NCBI GenBank assembly: GCA_947165025.1 | Contig: CAMUYQ010000007.1 | Coordinates: 97,995 to 161,994 of the forward strand | Direction of reading: 5' to 3' | Source: an uncultured Lachnospiraceae bacterium | GTDB lineage: Bacteria > Bacillota > Clostridia > Lachnospirales > Lachnospiraceae | DNA length: 64,000 nucleotides | In this document: positions 45,917 through 54,515 of the stretch, piece after piece | How the letters are laid out: each line of letters starts with the position of its first letter | Position numbering within the stretch: position 1 is the stretch's first letter | The notes under the pieces: model-generated | The model's database searches: none | Seen by the model: only the letters and a program-made list of their open reading frames with translations | What the model was told of the DNA's origin: nothing | Position numbers and translations under genes: made by a program

Positions 45917-47182
45917 TCATCCTCCGTCCGCAAACGCATTCGTATACATTATATCTCTTTTTTTAACTGCAATAGCAATAGAATATTCAGGTTTTTTTAC
46001 ATAAGGTATCAACATCGCCTGAAAAGCGTGATACAGATCTGGCTTCCCGGGCCAAACAGTCGCTATCACATGATTTTCGCGATCGAGCTGATGAAACCAT
46101 GACCCTTTTACGTGATCGATAACGCTCTCGTCCAGATATTTCATGAACATCGCGTAATCATCACAATACCTGTCTTTGCCGGTAACCCTGTAAAGAGTCG
46201 ATGACGTGTTGATCGCTTCCGCAAGCGTCCAGTGCATCCTGTCATGTACAACAGGAGCCCCTTCCCAGTCGGTTGTATAGCACAGGCCCTCGGCACCGTC
46301 GCTATTCCACGCATCTTTTACGGCTCGATCATACAGCTTTTCCGCCGATTCAATATATTTCGCCGCCCGGTCTTCGTCCCTGTCATATGTAGACAGCGCC
46401 CACTGAACTATCAGCCTTGCCCACTCTATACCGTGTCCCGGCGTTGCGCCAAAAGGCTTGAACTGATCATCGGGCTTGTCCCTGTTAAGGTACAGGCATG
46501 GCTTCCAGTCGCTCGTAAAATGCTCGGGGATCCTCCAATGATTTTCACCTGCCCACTCGATGATGCGGTCTATTATACGGCCTGCGCGGACTCTGTATTT
46601 TTCATCGCAGGTAACATCCGCCGCCGCAAGAAACGCCTCAACCGAATGCATATTTGCGTTAACCCCGCGGTACTCGGACAGGACCTTAAACTGCGTATCA
46701 TACGTATCAGCCGAAAGCCCCTCCTTCTCATTCCAGAAAAAGCGGTCATACACATCAAGCGCATCCTCAAGAAGCTCCTGCGCTCCTGGCCTTTTGGCAA
46801 GAAGTGCCGAAGTCGCGGCAAGTATGACAAACGCATGTGCGTAGCACTGCTTTCCGGGAATTATGTCGGAAGATGTTATTCCCGCATACCAGCCGCCGTT
46901 TGCATCGTCGTGCAGTTCCCCCGTAAGACCTCTTATCGCCGCATCAGCAAGCTTATCACAACCGTTGATCCCCAAAAGAGCGCCTATGCTGTACACATGA
47001 GCCATGCGCGAGGTGATCCACGTCTGTCTCGGCCTGTCTGTAAGCGGGGCGGCATCATCTCCGAGATAGTACGAAGATCCGCCCGGAGCGGGAAAGTTTT
47101 TTCCGAATCGCAGAAGATCTTTTGCCTGCGACATCAGAAACTCCATGTTTGATTTGGTATCGATCATGTATTTATCATTCAT
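45917..47182 (-). CDS. AGE-family sugar epimerase/isomerase
   Basis: This protein of about 421 residues is an (alpha/alpha)6-barrel of the N-acylglucosamine 2-epimerase superfamily: RPRQTWITSRMAHVYSIG near the start, HDDANGGWYAGI, CYAHAFVILAAT, GHGIEWARL and GSWFHQLDRENHV with the catalytic His residues. The family includes mannose isomerase, cellobiose 2-epimerase and GlcNAc epimerase. The C-terminal fructokinase favours mannose to fructose conversion. The start is taken as ATG 47182 (weak GAGTG site); further upstream codons overlap a terminator-like hairpin. Confidence 0.85.
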   Translation of the reverse strand: MNDKYMIDTKSNMEFLMSQAKDLLRFGKNFPAPGGSSYYLGDDAAPLTDRPRQTWITSRMAHVYSIGALLGINGCDKLADAAIRGLTGELHDDANGGWYAGITSSDIIPGKQCYAHAFVILAATSALLAKRPGAQELLEDALDVYDRFFWNEKEGLSADTYDTQFKVLSEYRGVNANMHSVEAFLAAADVTCDEKYRVRAGRIIDRIIEWAGENHWRIPEHFTSDWKPCLYLNRDKPDDQFKPFGATPGHGIEWARLIVQWALSTYDRDEDRAAKYIESAEKLYDRAVKDAWNSDGAEGLCYTTDWEGAPVVHDRMHWTLAEAINTSSTLYRVTGKDRYCDDYAMFMKYLDESVIDHVKGSWFHQLDRENHVIATVWPGKPDLYHAFQAMLIPYVKKPEYSIAIAVKKRDIMYTNAFADGG

Positions 47183-47203
47183 ATTTTCACTCGATCCGTC
47201 ATT

Positions 47204-47241
47204 AAAAAATATAGGTCCGACACGTGTTCGCATCGGACCTA
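47204..47241 (-). terminator. Intra-operon terminator-like hairpin
   Basis: TAGGTCCGA pairs with TCGGACCTA on the minus strand, then TATTTTTT. It lies between the solute-binding protein and the AGE-family gene, and may lower expression of the two catabolic genes compared with the binding protein. Confidence 0.65.
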
Positions 47242-47255
47242 AAACATAACAGTTA

Positions 47256-48431
47256 CTACTTAAGCAATGCCATACGATCAGGATCGTCCGCAAATACCTC
47301 TTTCTCGTTGTCCTTTGTTACGACTACGGGATCAAGCTCATAGATGGGAACTTCGATCTTGCCGTTGTCAGTCTTAACATCCGTTGAAGGCATTCCGTTA
47401 CCTGCCTGGAGAGAATTGATGATCTCTACAGTCTTGCCAACAAGATCCTTGGTGGGCTTTGCAACCGTACAATACTGCTTGCCCTGCCATACCCATTCAA
47501 CTGATTCGTTTTCAGCATCAAGACCTGTTACTACAGGGTTGGGCTGTCCTGCATCTTCACATGATGTGATGATGGCTCTTGCAATACCGTCGTTGGGAGA
47601 AAGAACACCGTCGATCTCCTTGTCTGAATAGTTACCTGCAAGAAGTGAATCCATACGCTTCTGAGCCTTGGAATTGTCCCAGTCCTCTGTTGCGCACTGC
47701 GTAAAATCAGTCTGTCCTGATACGATCACGATATTGCCTGCATCGATCTCAGGCTGAAGAACCGACATAGCTCCGGTAAAGAAGTTGGGTGCATTCGGGT
47801 CTGCGGGGCCGCCGCCGAAAAGTTCTACATTGTAAGGAGCATCACCCTTTAATGCCTTAAGGCCGTCAAGAAGTGCCTGGCCCTGCATTACACCTGTACG
47901 TACGCTTCCGAACTGAACAACACCGTCAACCGCTTCCGTGTTCTCGATCAGTCTGTCGTAACCAATAACGTATACGCCTGCTGCCTTTGCCTTCTCAAGA
48001 ACGCTGCCAAGCTGTGTTCCGTCGATAGGACCTACAACGATGACTTTTGCACCGTTTTCTATCATTGACTCGATCTGTTGCTGCTGCTGAGGAACCTTCT
48101 GGTCTGCAGCCTGAACGATGGGGTTGTAACCTGCAGCCGAAAGCTGCTCTGAGAACATTGTCTCAGCTTCTTTCCAGTTCTGTGTTCCGAGCCAGGGAAG
48201 TGAGATACCGATCGTTGCACCGGCTTCAAAGCCTGCGCCTGCTGCATCTGCTGATGCATCTGCTGATGCGTCTGCTGACGTATCCGCTGCCGCATCTGCT
48301 GTTTCTGTCTTTTCTTCAGTTGCTGCCGGAGCACTTGCCGGTGCTCCCTCACGTGATGATCCGCATGCCGTAAGAGCCGACATTGCAAGGACTGCTGAAA
48401 GAACCAGCGTCATAACTCTTTTCTTTTGCAT
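47256..48431 (-). CDS. Sugar ABC transporter substrate-binding lipoprotein, ChvE-like
   Basis: This 391-residue protein begins MQKKRVMTLVLSAVLAMSAL with lipobox LTAC, then an Ala/Asp/Ser linker coded by short DNA repeats (about 48240-48300). The mature fold is a type I periplasmic-binding domain: IGISLPWLGTQNW, VIGYDRLIENTEAVDGVV and PNDGIARAIITSCE are close to ChvE/multiple-sugar binding proteins. It hands sugar to the permease and ATPase encoded upstream. AGGAGG precedes the ATG at 48431. Confidence 0.92.
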   Translation of the reverse strand: MQKKRVMTLVLSAVLAMSALTACGSSREGAPASAPAATEEKTETADAAADTSADASADASADAAGAGFEAGATIGISLPWLGTQNWKEAETMFSEQLSAAGYNPIVQAADQKVPQQQQQIESMIENGAKVIVVGPIDGTQLGSVLEKAKAAGVYVIGYDRLIENTEAVDGVVQFGSVRTGVMQGQALLDGLKALKGDAPYNVELFGGGPADPNAPNFFTGAMSVLQPEIDAGNIVIVSGQTDFTQCATEDWDNSKAQKRMDSLLAGNYSDKEIDGVLSPNDGIARAIITSCEDAGQPNPVVTGLDAENESVEWVWQGKQYCTVAKPTKDLVGKTVEIINSLQAGNGMPSTDVKTDNGKIEVPIYELDPVVVTKDNEKEVFADDPDRMALLK

Positions 48432-48479
48432 AATAATCCTCCTAGATTTAAGCAATTGATGATAATACTTTTATTGGGA

Positions 48480-48505
48480 CCGAACCGGCAGCGCTACCCG
48501 TTCGG
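48480..48505 (-). other. Intercistronic hairpin upstream of the binding-protein gene
   Basis: CCGAACGGGTAGCGCTGCCGGTTCGG forms a GC-rich stem without a T-run. Such hairpins often mark mRNA ends that make the binding-protein segment more stable. Confidence 0.55.
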
Positions 48506-48515
48506 GTACCTCACA

Positions 48516-49706
48516 TTATTTGGACTTTGCCGAGCCGCGTCCGGATCTCTTGTTATAAACATCGAACATGACCGCAAGAAGAAGCACGAGGCCTTTTATA
48601 ACCTGAGTCTTATCCGCTCCGACTCCCATGAGCATCAGGCCGTTGTTAAGAACTGCCATGACCATACCACCGACCATTGTTGCAAGTATCGTTCCGACAC
48701 CGCCTGATACCGCAGCTCCTCCGATGAATACCGATGCGATCGCATCCATCTCCCATGATGTTCCATCTGCGGGACCGGCTGCCGTTGATCTTCCAACAAA
48801 GAGAATACCGGCTACCGCTGCCAGAATGGACATGTTCATCATGGTCAGGAAATATGTCTTGCTGACATTTACACCCGACAATGCTGCAGCGCTCTTGTTA
48901 CCGCCTACAGCGTATACATGGCGTCCGAACATGGTCTTCTGGGTGATGATATGGTACAGGATAACAAGTATCAGAAGGATCACTCCGGGGATCGGGAATG
49001 ATGTTCCGACACGTCCCGAGCCGTACAGCCATGTAAAGTATCCGATCACTGCCGAGATGATGGCGATCCTTACAATGACAGTCCACAGCGGTGCTCTGTC
49101 ACCCGAAAGGCTTGCCGACTGCCTGTACTTCTTCATTTCAAATACTATGAACACTATGATCCCGATCAGTCCGAGAAGGAGAGTTGAGTTGTTCATACCG
49201 GTAAATGCGGGACCCCACTCCGGAAGGTAACCTGCACCGAAAAATCTAAGTTCATCCGGAGCCGGAACAGAGATGGATCTTGATATCCAGATGACCGCTC
49301 CGCGAAACATCATCATGCTGCCAAGGGTAGTGATGAATCCGGGGATTCCGAGCTTTGCCAGGAAAAATCCGTTCCATGCGCCAGCAAGCGCTCCTATAAC
49401 AAGTGCAACAAGAACCGCCACGTACCAGGGCATGTTAAGATCATGTGCCGCTTTGGCCATTACCATTCCGGCAAATCCCGCAACGCTTCCGACCGACAGA
49501 TCGATCTGTCCTATGACTATTACCATGAGCATTCCGAGAGCCAGAACGAGAACGTATGCATTACCTGATAACAAGTTCTGGAAGTTGGATGATGTCAGCA
49601 TCCTTCCGTCCGAGATGATGTTAAATACTATTATGAGTGCTGCGAGAGCCAGAACCATTGTGTACTGGCGCAGGTCTGCGCCGAGAATCTGTTTTATACG
49701 CTGCAT
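48516..49706 (-). CDS. Sugar ABC transporter permease, GguB/MmsB/XylH type
   Basis: This 396-residue protein has about ten membrane helices and the family segments LSVGSVAGFAGMVMA, GALAGAWNGFFLAKLGIPGFITTLGSM and the EAA-like cytoplasmic stretch GRHVYAVGGNKSAAALSGVN. Length (about 390-400, longer than RbsC) fits the ChvE-linked GguB/XylH group. AAAGGGAT precedes the ATG. It sits between the ATPase and binding-protein genes. Confidence 0.92.
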   Translation of the reverse strand: MQRIKQILGADLRQYTMVLALAALIIVFNIISDGRMLTSSNFQNLLSGNAYVLVLALGMLMVIVIGQIDLSVGSVAGFAGMVMAKAAHDLNMPWYVAVLVALVIGALAGAWNGFFLAKLGIPGFITTLGSMMMFRGAVIWISRSISVPAPDELRFFGAGYLPEWGPAFTGMNNSTLLLGLIGIIVFIVFEMKKYRQSASLSGDRAPLWTVIVRIAIISAVIGYFTWLYGSGRVGTSFPIPGVILLILVILYHIITQKTMFGRHVYAVGGNKSAAALSGVNVSKTYFLTMMNMSILAAVAGILFVGRSTAAGPADGTSWEMDAIASVFIGGAAVSGGVGTILATMVGGMVMAVLNNGLMLMGVGADKTQVIKGLVLLLAVMFDVYNKRSGRGSAKSK

Positions 49707-49765
49707 TTTTTTATCCCTTTCTTCTGTGTATTAAGCAAACAGTCAGTCAACGGTATGTTCAGTCA

Positions 49766-51301
49766 TCACCCCGACGTAACCGTCATTCTCTTCATAAGCG
49801 ACTCCTGATCGGCCTCCGAGGCCATAAGTTCTCCGGTTATCGAACCTTCAAATATCGTGTATATCCGATCTACCACTCCGAGCAGTTCCGGAAGTTCCGA
49901 AGATACCATTATCACCGCCTTACCCTGTGCGGCGAGTTCATGTATGATCTTGTATATCTCGTACTTTGCTCCGACATCTATTCCTCTGGTCGGCTCATCG
50001 AGGATCAGCACATCGGGTTCGGTGAACAGCCATTTTGACAGGACGACCTTCTGCTGATTTCCGCCCGATAATGTGTTGACACCGACATCGACATTCGAAC
50101 ACTTCACACGAAGCGTCTTGCAGTATTCCTCCGCCTCAGAAAGTTCCATATCCGAATCAAGAAGCCCTCTTGACGTGATCTTTTTCAGATCGGCTGATAC
50201 GACTGTCTTGCGTATCGTATCAAGAAGATTGAGCCCGAGATTCTTACGGTCTTCCGGCACATATGCGATGCCGTTCTTAATAGCCGCCTCCACTGAATTA
50301 AGTGTTACTTCCTTACCCTTGATCCTGATCTTTCCGCCTCGGTATATCCCATAGTTTTTTCCAAAGATCGATCTCATCAGTTCCGTTCTTCCGGCGCCCA
50401 TAAGTCCGGCAAACCCAACGATCTCTCCCGCACGCACATAGAATGAGGAATTCTTGCAGACCATTCTGCCTTCAACTTCGGGATCCTCCACACACCAGTC
50501 GGACACTTCAAATATCACTTCACCCGGATTGGATTCATGCTCGGGATATCTGTTATCTATCGAACGGCCTACCATCGAGCGGATTATCTTGTTCTCATCA
50601 ACGGCACCGGCAACCACTTCATAGCTGTCCACCGTATGCCCGTCTCTTATTACCGTGACTGCATCGGAAATCGCTGCGATCTCATTCAGTTTATGTGAGA
50701 TCATGATGCAGGTTATCCCGTTCTTCTTCAGACCTCTCATAAGATTTAACAGATTCGCCGAATCATCTTCGTTAAGTGCCGATGTCGGCTCATCAAGGAT
50801 CAGGAGCTTGACGTTTTTCGAGAGCGCTTTTGCGATCTCCACAAGCTGCTGCTGTCCTACTCCGAGATGTTTGATCAGCGTGTTGGGATTAAGCGACAGC
50901 CCCACCTTGTCAAGAAGATCCACCGTACGTTTTCTCTCTTCGTTCCAGTCGATAAGGCCGTTTCTTGTTATCTCATTTCCCATGAAGATATTCTCCGTTA
51001 TCGACAGTTCGGGGATCATCGTCAGTTCCTGATGGATTATCGCTATACCGGCCTGCTCCGATTCCTTAATGTTCTTAAACTTTGCCTCTTTGCCGTCGAA
51101 CAGTATCTTTCCATCATATGTTCCGTAAGGATATACTCCCGACAGAACCTTCATCAGGGTTGATTTTCCCGCACCGTTCTCGCCGCAGATCGAGTGGATC
51201 GAATCCCTGGCGACTGTAAGGGTAACATCATCAAGTGCCTTTACCCCGGGGAATTCCTTGGTTATGCCTCTCATTTCGAGGATCAAAGGATTCTCATTCA
51301 T
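49766..51301 (-). CDS. Sugar ABC transporter ATPase, GguA/MmsA/XylG type
   Basis: This protein of about 511 residues has two tandem ABC domains, as in RbsA/XylG. The first has Walker A GENGAGKSTLMKVL, signature LGVGQQQLVEIAKAL and Walker B LLILDEPTSALNE; the second has a degenerate Walker A (GLMGAGRTELMRSI), signature LSGGNQQKVVLSKWL and Walker B VLILDEPTRGIDVGAK. The ATG at 51310 lies only two bases after the AGGAGG core, so the ATG at 51301 is preferred, though not certain. It follows the ROK gene by about 25 bp. Confidence 0.92.
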   Translation of the reverse strand: MNENPLILEMRGITKEFPGVKALDDVTLTVARDSIHSICGENGAGKSTLMKVLSGVYPYGTYDGKILFDGKEAKFKNIKESEQAGIAIIHQELTMIPELSITENIFMGNEITRNGLIDWNEERKRTVDLLDKVGLSLNPNTLIKHLGVGQQQLVEIAKALSKNVKLLILDEPTSALNEDDSANLLNLMRGLKKNGITCIMISHKLNEIAAISDAVTVIRDGHTVDSYEVVAGAVDENKIIRSMVGRSIDNRYPEHESNPGEVIFEVSDWCVEDPEVEGRMVCKNSSFYVRAGEIVGFAGLMGAGRTELMRSIFGKNYGIYRGGKIRIKGKEVTLNSVEAAIKNGIAYVPEDRKNLGLNLLDTIRKTVVSADLKKITSRGLLDSDMELSEAEEYCKTLRVKCSNVDVGVNTLSGGNQQKVVLSKWLFTEPDVLILDEPTRGIDVGAKYEIYKIIHELAAQGKAVIMVSSELPELLGVVDRIYTIFEGSITGELMASEADQESLMKRMTVTSG

Positions 51302-51325
51302 ATCAGCCATTTCCTCCTTACGTAT

Positions 51326-52543
51326 TTACTGAACTCTTACGGTCAAAAACTCACTCGGTCGTGATAATACCTTGTCCGTTGCTATCGCCGCCGCTCCGTA
51401 AAGCGTCGGGTCTATCTTCAGTTCGCTCATCTTGATCGTGACTTCTTCGAACAGCTCCGGTATCGCTCTCTCCCTGACCGTCTCTGTTATCACCGGAAGA
51501 AGTATGTCTCCCGCTTTCGACATCACGTCTCCGATCACTATGATGTCGGGATTGTATGAATTGATCAGGCTCACACATCCGTATGCGATATATTTGCCCA
51601 CCTGCTTGAGCAGCTTTAATGCGTCGTGATCTCCTTCTCTTGCCGCGGAGAATATAAGCTCATATTCCTCGCTTCTCTTATGCCTGCTCTTCTTAAACAG
51701 CTGGGGCAGCTCCTGCTTTGCTCTTTGCAGGAGCACCGGAGTCGAGGCAAAAAGCTCCAAACATCCGTAGTTTCCGCACTCGCATCTCGGACCGTTTATA
51801 TCAAGACTGATATGTCCGATCTCACTTGCCGCTCCCTGCTTGCCGAGAAGAAGACTGTCTTCGACGACGATGCCCGAACCTACACCTTCTCCGACAAGCA
51901 TGTATGCCAGAGAGTTGATCGGTTTGTCGTGGTTTCCGAACCACCACTCGGCCATGGCGCCGGCATTTGCATCCTGTTCTATGAACACCGGTTTGTTGAA
52001 CTCATTTTCAAATTCGTCCACAAAGCTGATATCATGCCATGCCGAAGACAGCCTTGATATGATCGCTATCCGCCCGCGGTGTCTTAAGTACGGCCCCGGT
52101 ACGGCCATTCCTATCGCCAGGACATTTTCATACTCGTCAAGAAGTTCATGGATATCCTTCTTCATATCCGTAAGTACTTCCCGCGGATCGTCGTTCATGT
52201 CGAATTCCTTCTCCCTCTGTTTGTAGAGCTTGCCGGAAATATCAAACACTGCGGCGGTGTATACGTATCTGGAAAACTTGACCGCGATAACAAGGTTGTT
52301 CTTTGTATTAAGCTTAAGTCCGATCGCTCTCCTGTTTCCGTTTCCTTTTATGATCCCGGACTCGGAAAGGACTCCCGAATCGATAAGTGAAGCCGTGATC
52401 TTTGTTATCGATGCCTGCGTAAGGCCGGTCGCCTTGGCGAGTTCAGCTCTCGAACACACACCCTTCTGATGTATGAGCTTTACTATGTGGGAGCGGTGTG
52501 CTTCGTTCATATCGCTGTTGTTTACGATCGTGTTGTTCTCCAT
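51326..52543 (-). CDS. ROK-family transcriptional regulator
   Basis: This 405-residue protein has an N-terminal winged HTH (HIVKLIHQKGVCSRAELAKATGLTQASITKIT) and a C-terminal ROK sugar-sensing domain: GEGVGSGIVVEDSL, VFIEQDANAGAMAEWW and the zinc motif CECGNYGCLELFAS. The NagC/XylR-type length and the zinc motif indicate a repressor rather than a kinase. It is the first gene of the sugar operon and probably represses it until the imported sugar or its phosphate binds. The ATG has AAGGAG. Confidence 0.93.
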   Translation of the reverse strand: MENNTIVNNSDMNEAHRSHIVKLIHQKGVCSRAELAKATGLTQASITKITASLIDSGVLSESGIIKGNGNRRAIGLKLNTKNNLVIAVKFSRYVYTAAVFDISGKLYKQREKEFDMNDDPREVLTDMKKDIHELLDEYENVLAIGMAVPGPYLRHRGRIAIISRLSSAWHDISFVDEFENEFNKPVFIEQDANAGAMAEWWFGNHDKPINSLAYMLVGEGVGSGIVVEDSLLLGKQGAASEIGHISLDINGPRCECGNYGCLELFASTPVLLQRAKQELPQLFKKSRHKRSEEYELIFSAAREGDHDALKLLKQVGKYIAYGCVSLINSYNPDIIVIGDVMSKAGDILLPVITETVRERAIPELFEEVTIKMSELKIDPTLYGAAAIATDKVLSRPSEFLTVRVQ

Positions 52544-52583
52544 GTACAGGCTCCTTGTTTACATTTGTTAATTTATTGCCGAT

Positions 52584-52635
52584 GTTAATTGCTTAACTTT
52601 GTTAACATATTATTCCCGGATCATTTTCATGTCAA
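52584..52635 (-). promoter_or_regulatory. Promoter and operator of the ROK-sugar operon
   Basis: TTGACA (52630-52635), 17 bp, TAATAT (52607-52612) on the minus strand. Just downstream GTTAATTGCTTAAC (52584-52597) is a 5-bp inverted repeat with more TTAAC half sites on each side, a probable ROK operator near the transcription start. Confidence 0.75.
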
Positions 52636-52664
52636 TATCCGAAATTCTTTTTTATGATTATGCA

Positions 52665-52704
52665 CAAAAAAAGAACATCGGATTTGTAAAACCCGACGTT
52701 CTTT
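52665..52704 (-). terminator. Terminator downstream of tRNA-His
   Basis: AAAGAAC-G-TCGG ... CCGA-T-GTTCTTT on the minus strand is followed by a seven-T run. It closes the tRNA-Arg/tRNA-His transcript on the minus strand, after the antisense integrase remnant. Confidence 0.7.
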
Positions 52705-52707
52705 ATC

Positions 52708-52848
52708 TCTGCAATGTATGATGCTGGGATTAACGAGAAGGATATACAGCGTATGTCTGGTCATACTACCGCTGATATGACACGTCATTACAACAGATCT
52801 ATCAAAGTAGCTTGCGATGATGCAAAAATAAGAAGTGTTTTGGAATAA
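52708..52848 (+). pseudogene. Tyrosine recombinase (integrase) C-terminal remnant
   Basis: The plus strand encodes AMYDAGINEKDIQRMSGHTT and then ADMTRHYNRS before a stop at 52846. This is the last catalytic part of a tyrosine integrase: the H-x-x-R-like GHT and the nucleophilic Tyr in TRHYN. No start codon or catalytic Arg segment exists upstream; the frame runs into a terminator hairpin. It lies 70 bp from the 3' end of tRNA-His, a usual integration site, so an element was probably lost from here. Confidence 0.75.
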
Positions 52849-52918
52849 TTCAACATAATTCAAATATTTTTGCAAAAAAATCCCCATAAAATGTTGATTT
52901 TACGGGAATTTTCAAAAG

Positions 52919-52993
<75 letters not shown>

Positions 52994-53029
52994 ATATACC
53001 GATTAATATACGCCACCTCACGACATTGC

Positions 53030-53071
53030 TAAGGAATCTTCCCACTTCGTGGGCCCCTCCTTTCTGCATAA
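53030..53071 (-). repeat. tRNA-linked repeat B, copy 2
   Basis: A 42-bp exact copy of 53122-53163. On the minus strand it runs TTATGCAGAAAGGAGGG, hairpin CCCAC-GAA-GTGGG, GAAGATTCCTTA. Confidence 0.85.
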
Positions 53072-53120
53072 GGTGGCTCGCCCATTAGAATCGCCTTCGG
53101 CGATGAGGGCTCGCCGTGCA
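53072..53120 (-). repeat. tRNA-linked repeat A, copy 2
   Basis: On the minus strand it runs TGCACGGCGAGCCC, hairpin CATCGCC-GAA-GGCGAT, then TAATGGGCGAGCCACC. It matches repeat A after tRNA-Gln at 38458-38508. Confidence 0.7.
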
Positions 53121-53121
53121 G

Positions 53122-53163
53122 TAAGGAATCTTCCCACTTCGTGGGCCCCTCCTTTCTGCATAA
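53122..53163 (-). repeat. tRNA-linked repeat B, copy 3
   Basis: It starts right after the tRNA-Arg discriminator base and is identical over 42 bp to 53030-53071. Confidence 0.85.
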
Positions 53164-53237
<74 letters not shown>

Positions 53238-53334
53238 GCATTGTGCAGATGCTCGTTCAGAGGTATCTGCATACCGCAATATATTATCGCATTTATGATT
53301 TTCCGTCAAGGAGAAAAATGCAAAGAATATGCGT

Positions 53335-54510
53335 CTATTCAAAGATCCGCGGCATCTTCCATATCCTTGTCGCGCGAAGGAACGTGGTAACCATAAAAGC
53401 GAACAGAATAAGCAGGTAATACGGGAAGAACCACATACCCACTGCCTGACCGATCACACCGCATAAAACAGGCAATGTAACGACCGCTATGTTCGCGGCG
53501 GCCATCTGGGTACCGATGATAGCCTGTGATCTGGCCTGCCCGAAGTTCTCGGGGGTTAAGTAATTGAAGTTCGGGAACATCGGTCCGTTTCCGAGTCCTA
53601 TCAGCATGAGCGCAACGATACTGACCACTCCGTTGTCAACAGAAAGCAGGATGACAAGCGCAACTGCAAGAACGATAAGGCCGATCTTGACTATACGCCA
53701 GCTGTGCATGATCTTCGCGAGAAGCCCCGATATCAGTCTGCCGAGCGTCATCCCGAGATAATAAAATGTCATGGCCCGTGCGGCAAATTCATTATCAACA
53801 TGTCTGTGCTCGACAAGAAATGTAGAGCTCCAGTTGCCGACAGACATCTCAATTCCTACGGTAAAGATGAACAGCAGCCACATCACTTTTACACCTTTTA
53901 TCGATGCAGCCTGCCTTATCGAAAGGTTTTCAAACTCTTCTTCCGACGCCTCGTCATCGCTGTTCACCTTTTTCCAGACCGGGATTGAAAAGAACAGAAC
54001 TGCAGCCAGAAGCATCTGCATCCCGCCTGCGATAAGATATCCGTTTCTCCAGTTCAGTCCGTTTCTGAACACGAGCGCCAGGATGAACGGGCTGACTGTA
54101 ACGCCTACCCCGTAAAAGCAGTGCAGAAAGCTCATACGCGATGCGCTGTAATGAATGGCAACATAATTGTTAAGTCCCGCATCGATCGAACCGGCGCCGA
54201 GACCGAGCGGAACCGCAAGAACACAGATCATCACAAAGCTGTGAGTCAGTCCGTATCCGAGCATCGACAGTGCGGTAAGAAGCGTGCAGACGGCCGTAAG
54301 CTTTGCCGTTCCCATCAGTCTGATCAGTCTTGTGCTCAGAAGGCTCGATGCAAACGTTCCGAGAAAACAGATCACGGACACAAGACCTCCGAGCGCTATC
54401 GGAAGCTGATACTCAGTATATATCGAGGGCCATGCCGTTCCGAACAGTGAATCCGGGAGGCCGAGCCCTATAAATGCCGCATATATTATCGCTATCAGAA
54501 AGGTTGCCAT
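53335..54510 (-). CDS. MFS transporter
   Basis: This 391-residue protein has twelve predicted helices in two six-helix halves with a cytoplasmic loop near residue 195 (DDEASEEEFENLS). The N-terminal GLGLPDSLFGTAWPSIY and GAGSIDAGLNNYVA segments match the FucP/sugar-related group of the major facilitator superfamily, but the substrate cannot be read. It ends 98 bp from tRNA-Arg on the same strand and starts five bases after the radical SAM gene ends. Confidence 0.88.
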   Translation of the reverse strand: MATFLIAIIYAAFIGLGLPDSLFGTAWPSIYTEYQLPIALGGLVSVICFLGTFASSLLSTRLIRLMGTAKLTAVCTLLTALSMLGYGLTHSFVMICVLAVPLGLGAGSIDAGLNNYVAIHYSASRMSFLHCFYGVGVTVSPFILALVFRNGLNWRNGYLIAGGMQMLLAAVLFFSIPVWKKVNSDDEASEEEFENLSIRQAASIKGVKVMWLLFIFTVGIEMSVGNWSSTFLVEHRHVDNEFAARAMTFYYLGMTLGRLISGLLAKIMHSWRIVKIGLIVLAVALVILLSVDNGVVSIVALMLIGLGNGPMFPNFNYLTPENFGQARSQAIIGTQMAAANIAVVTLPVLCGVIGQAVGMWFFPYYLLILFAFMVTTFLRATRIWKMPRIFE

Positions 54511-54515
54511 ATCTT

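Noticed and set aside
48240..48300. Tandem repeat of functional interest in the binding-protein gene
   Set aside because: The GCATCTGCTGAT-type repeats only encode an Ala/Ser/Asp linker after the lipobox, common in lipoproteins.
53030..53163. CRISPR array
   Set aside because: Only two 42-bp copies, joined by another tRNA-linked repeat, and no cas genes; no CRISPR array is visible in the window.
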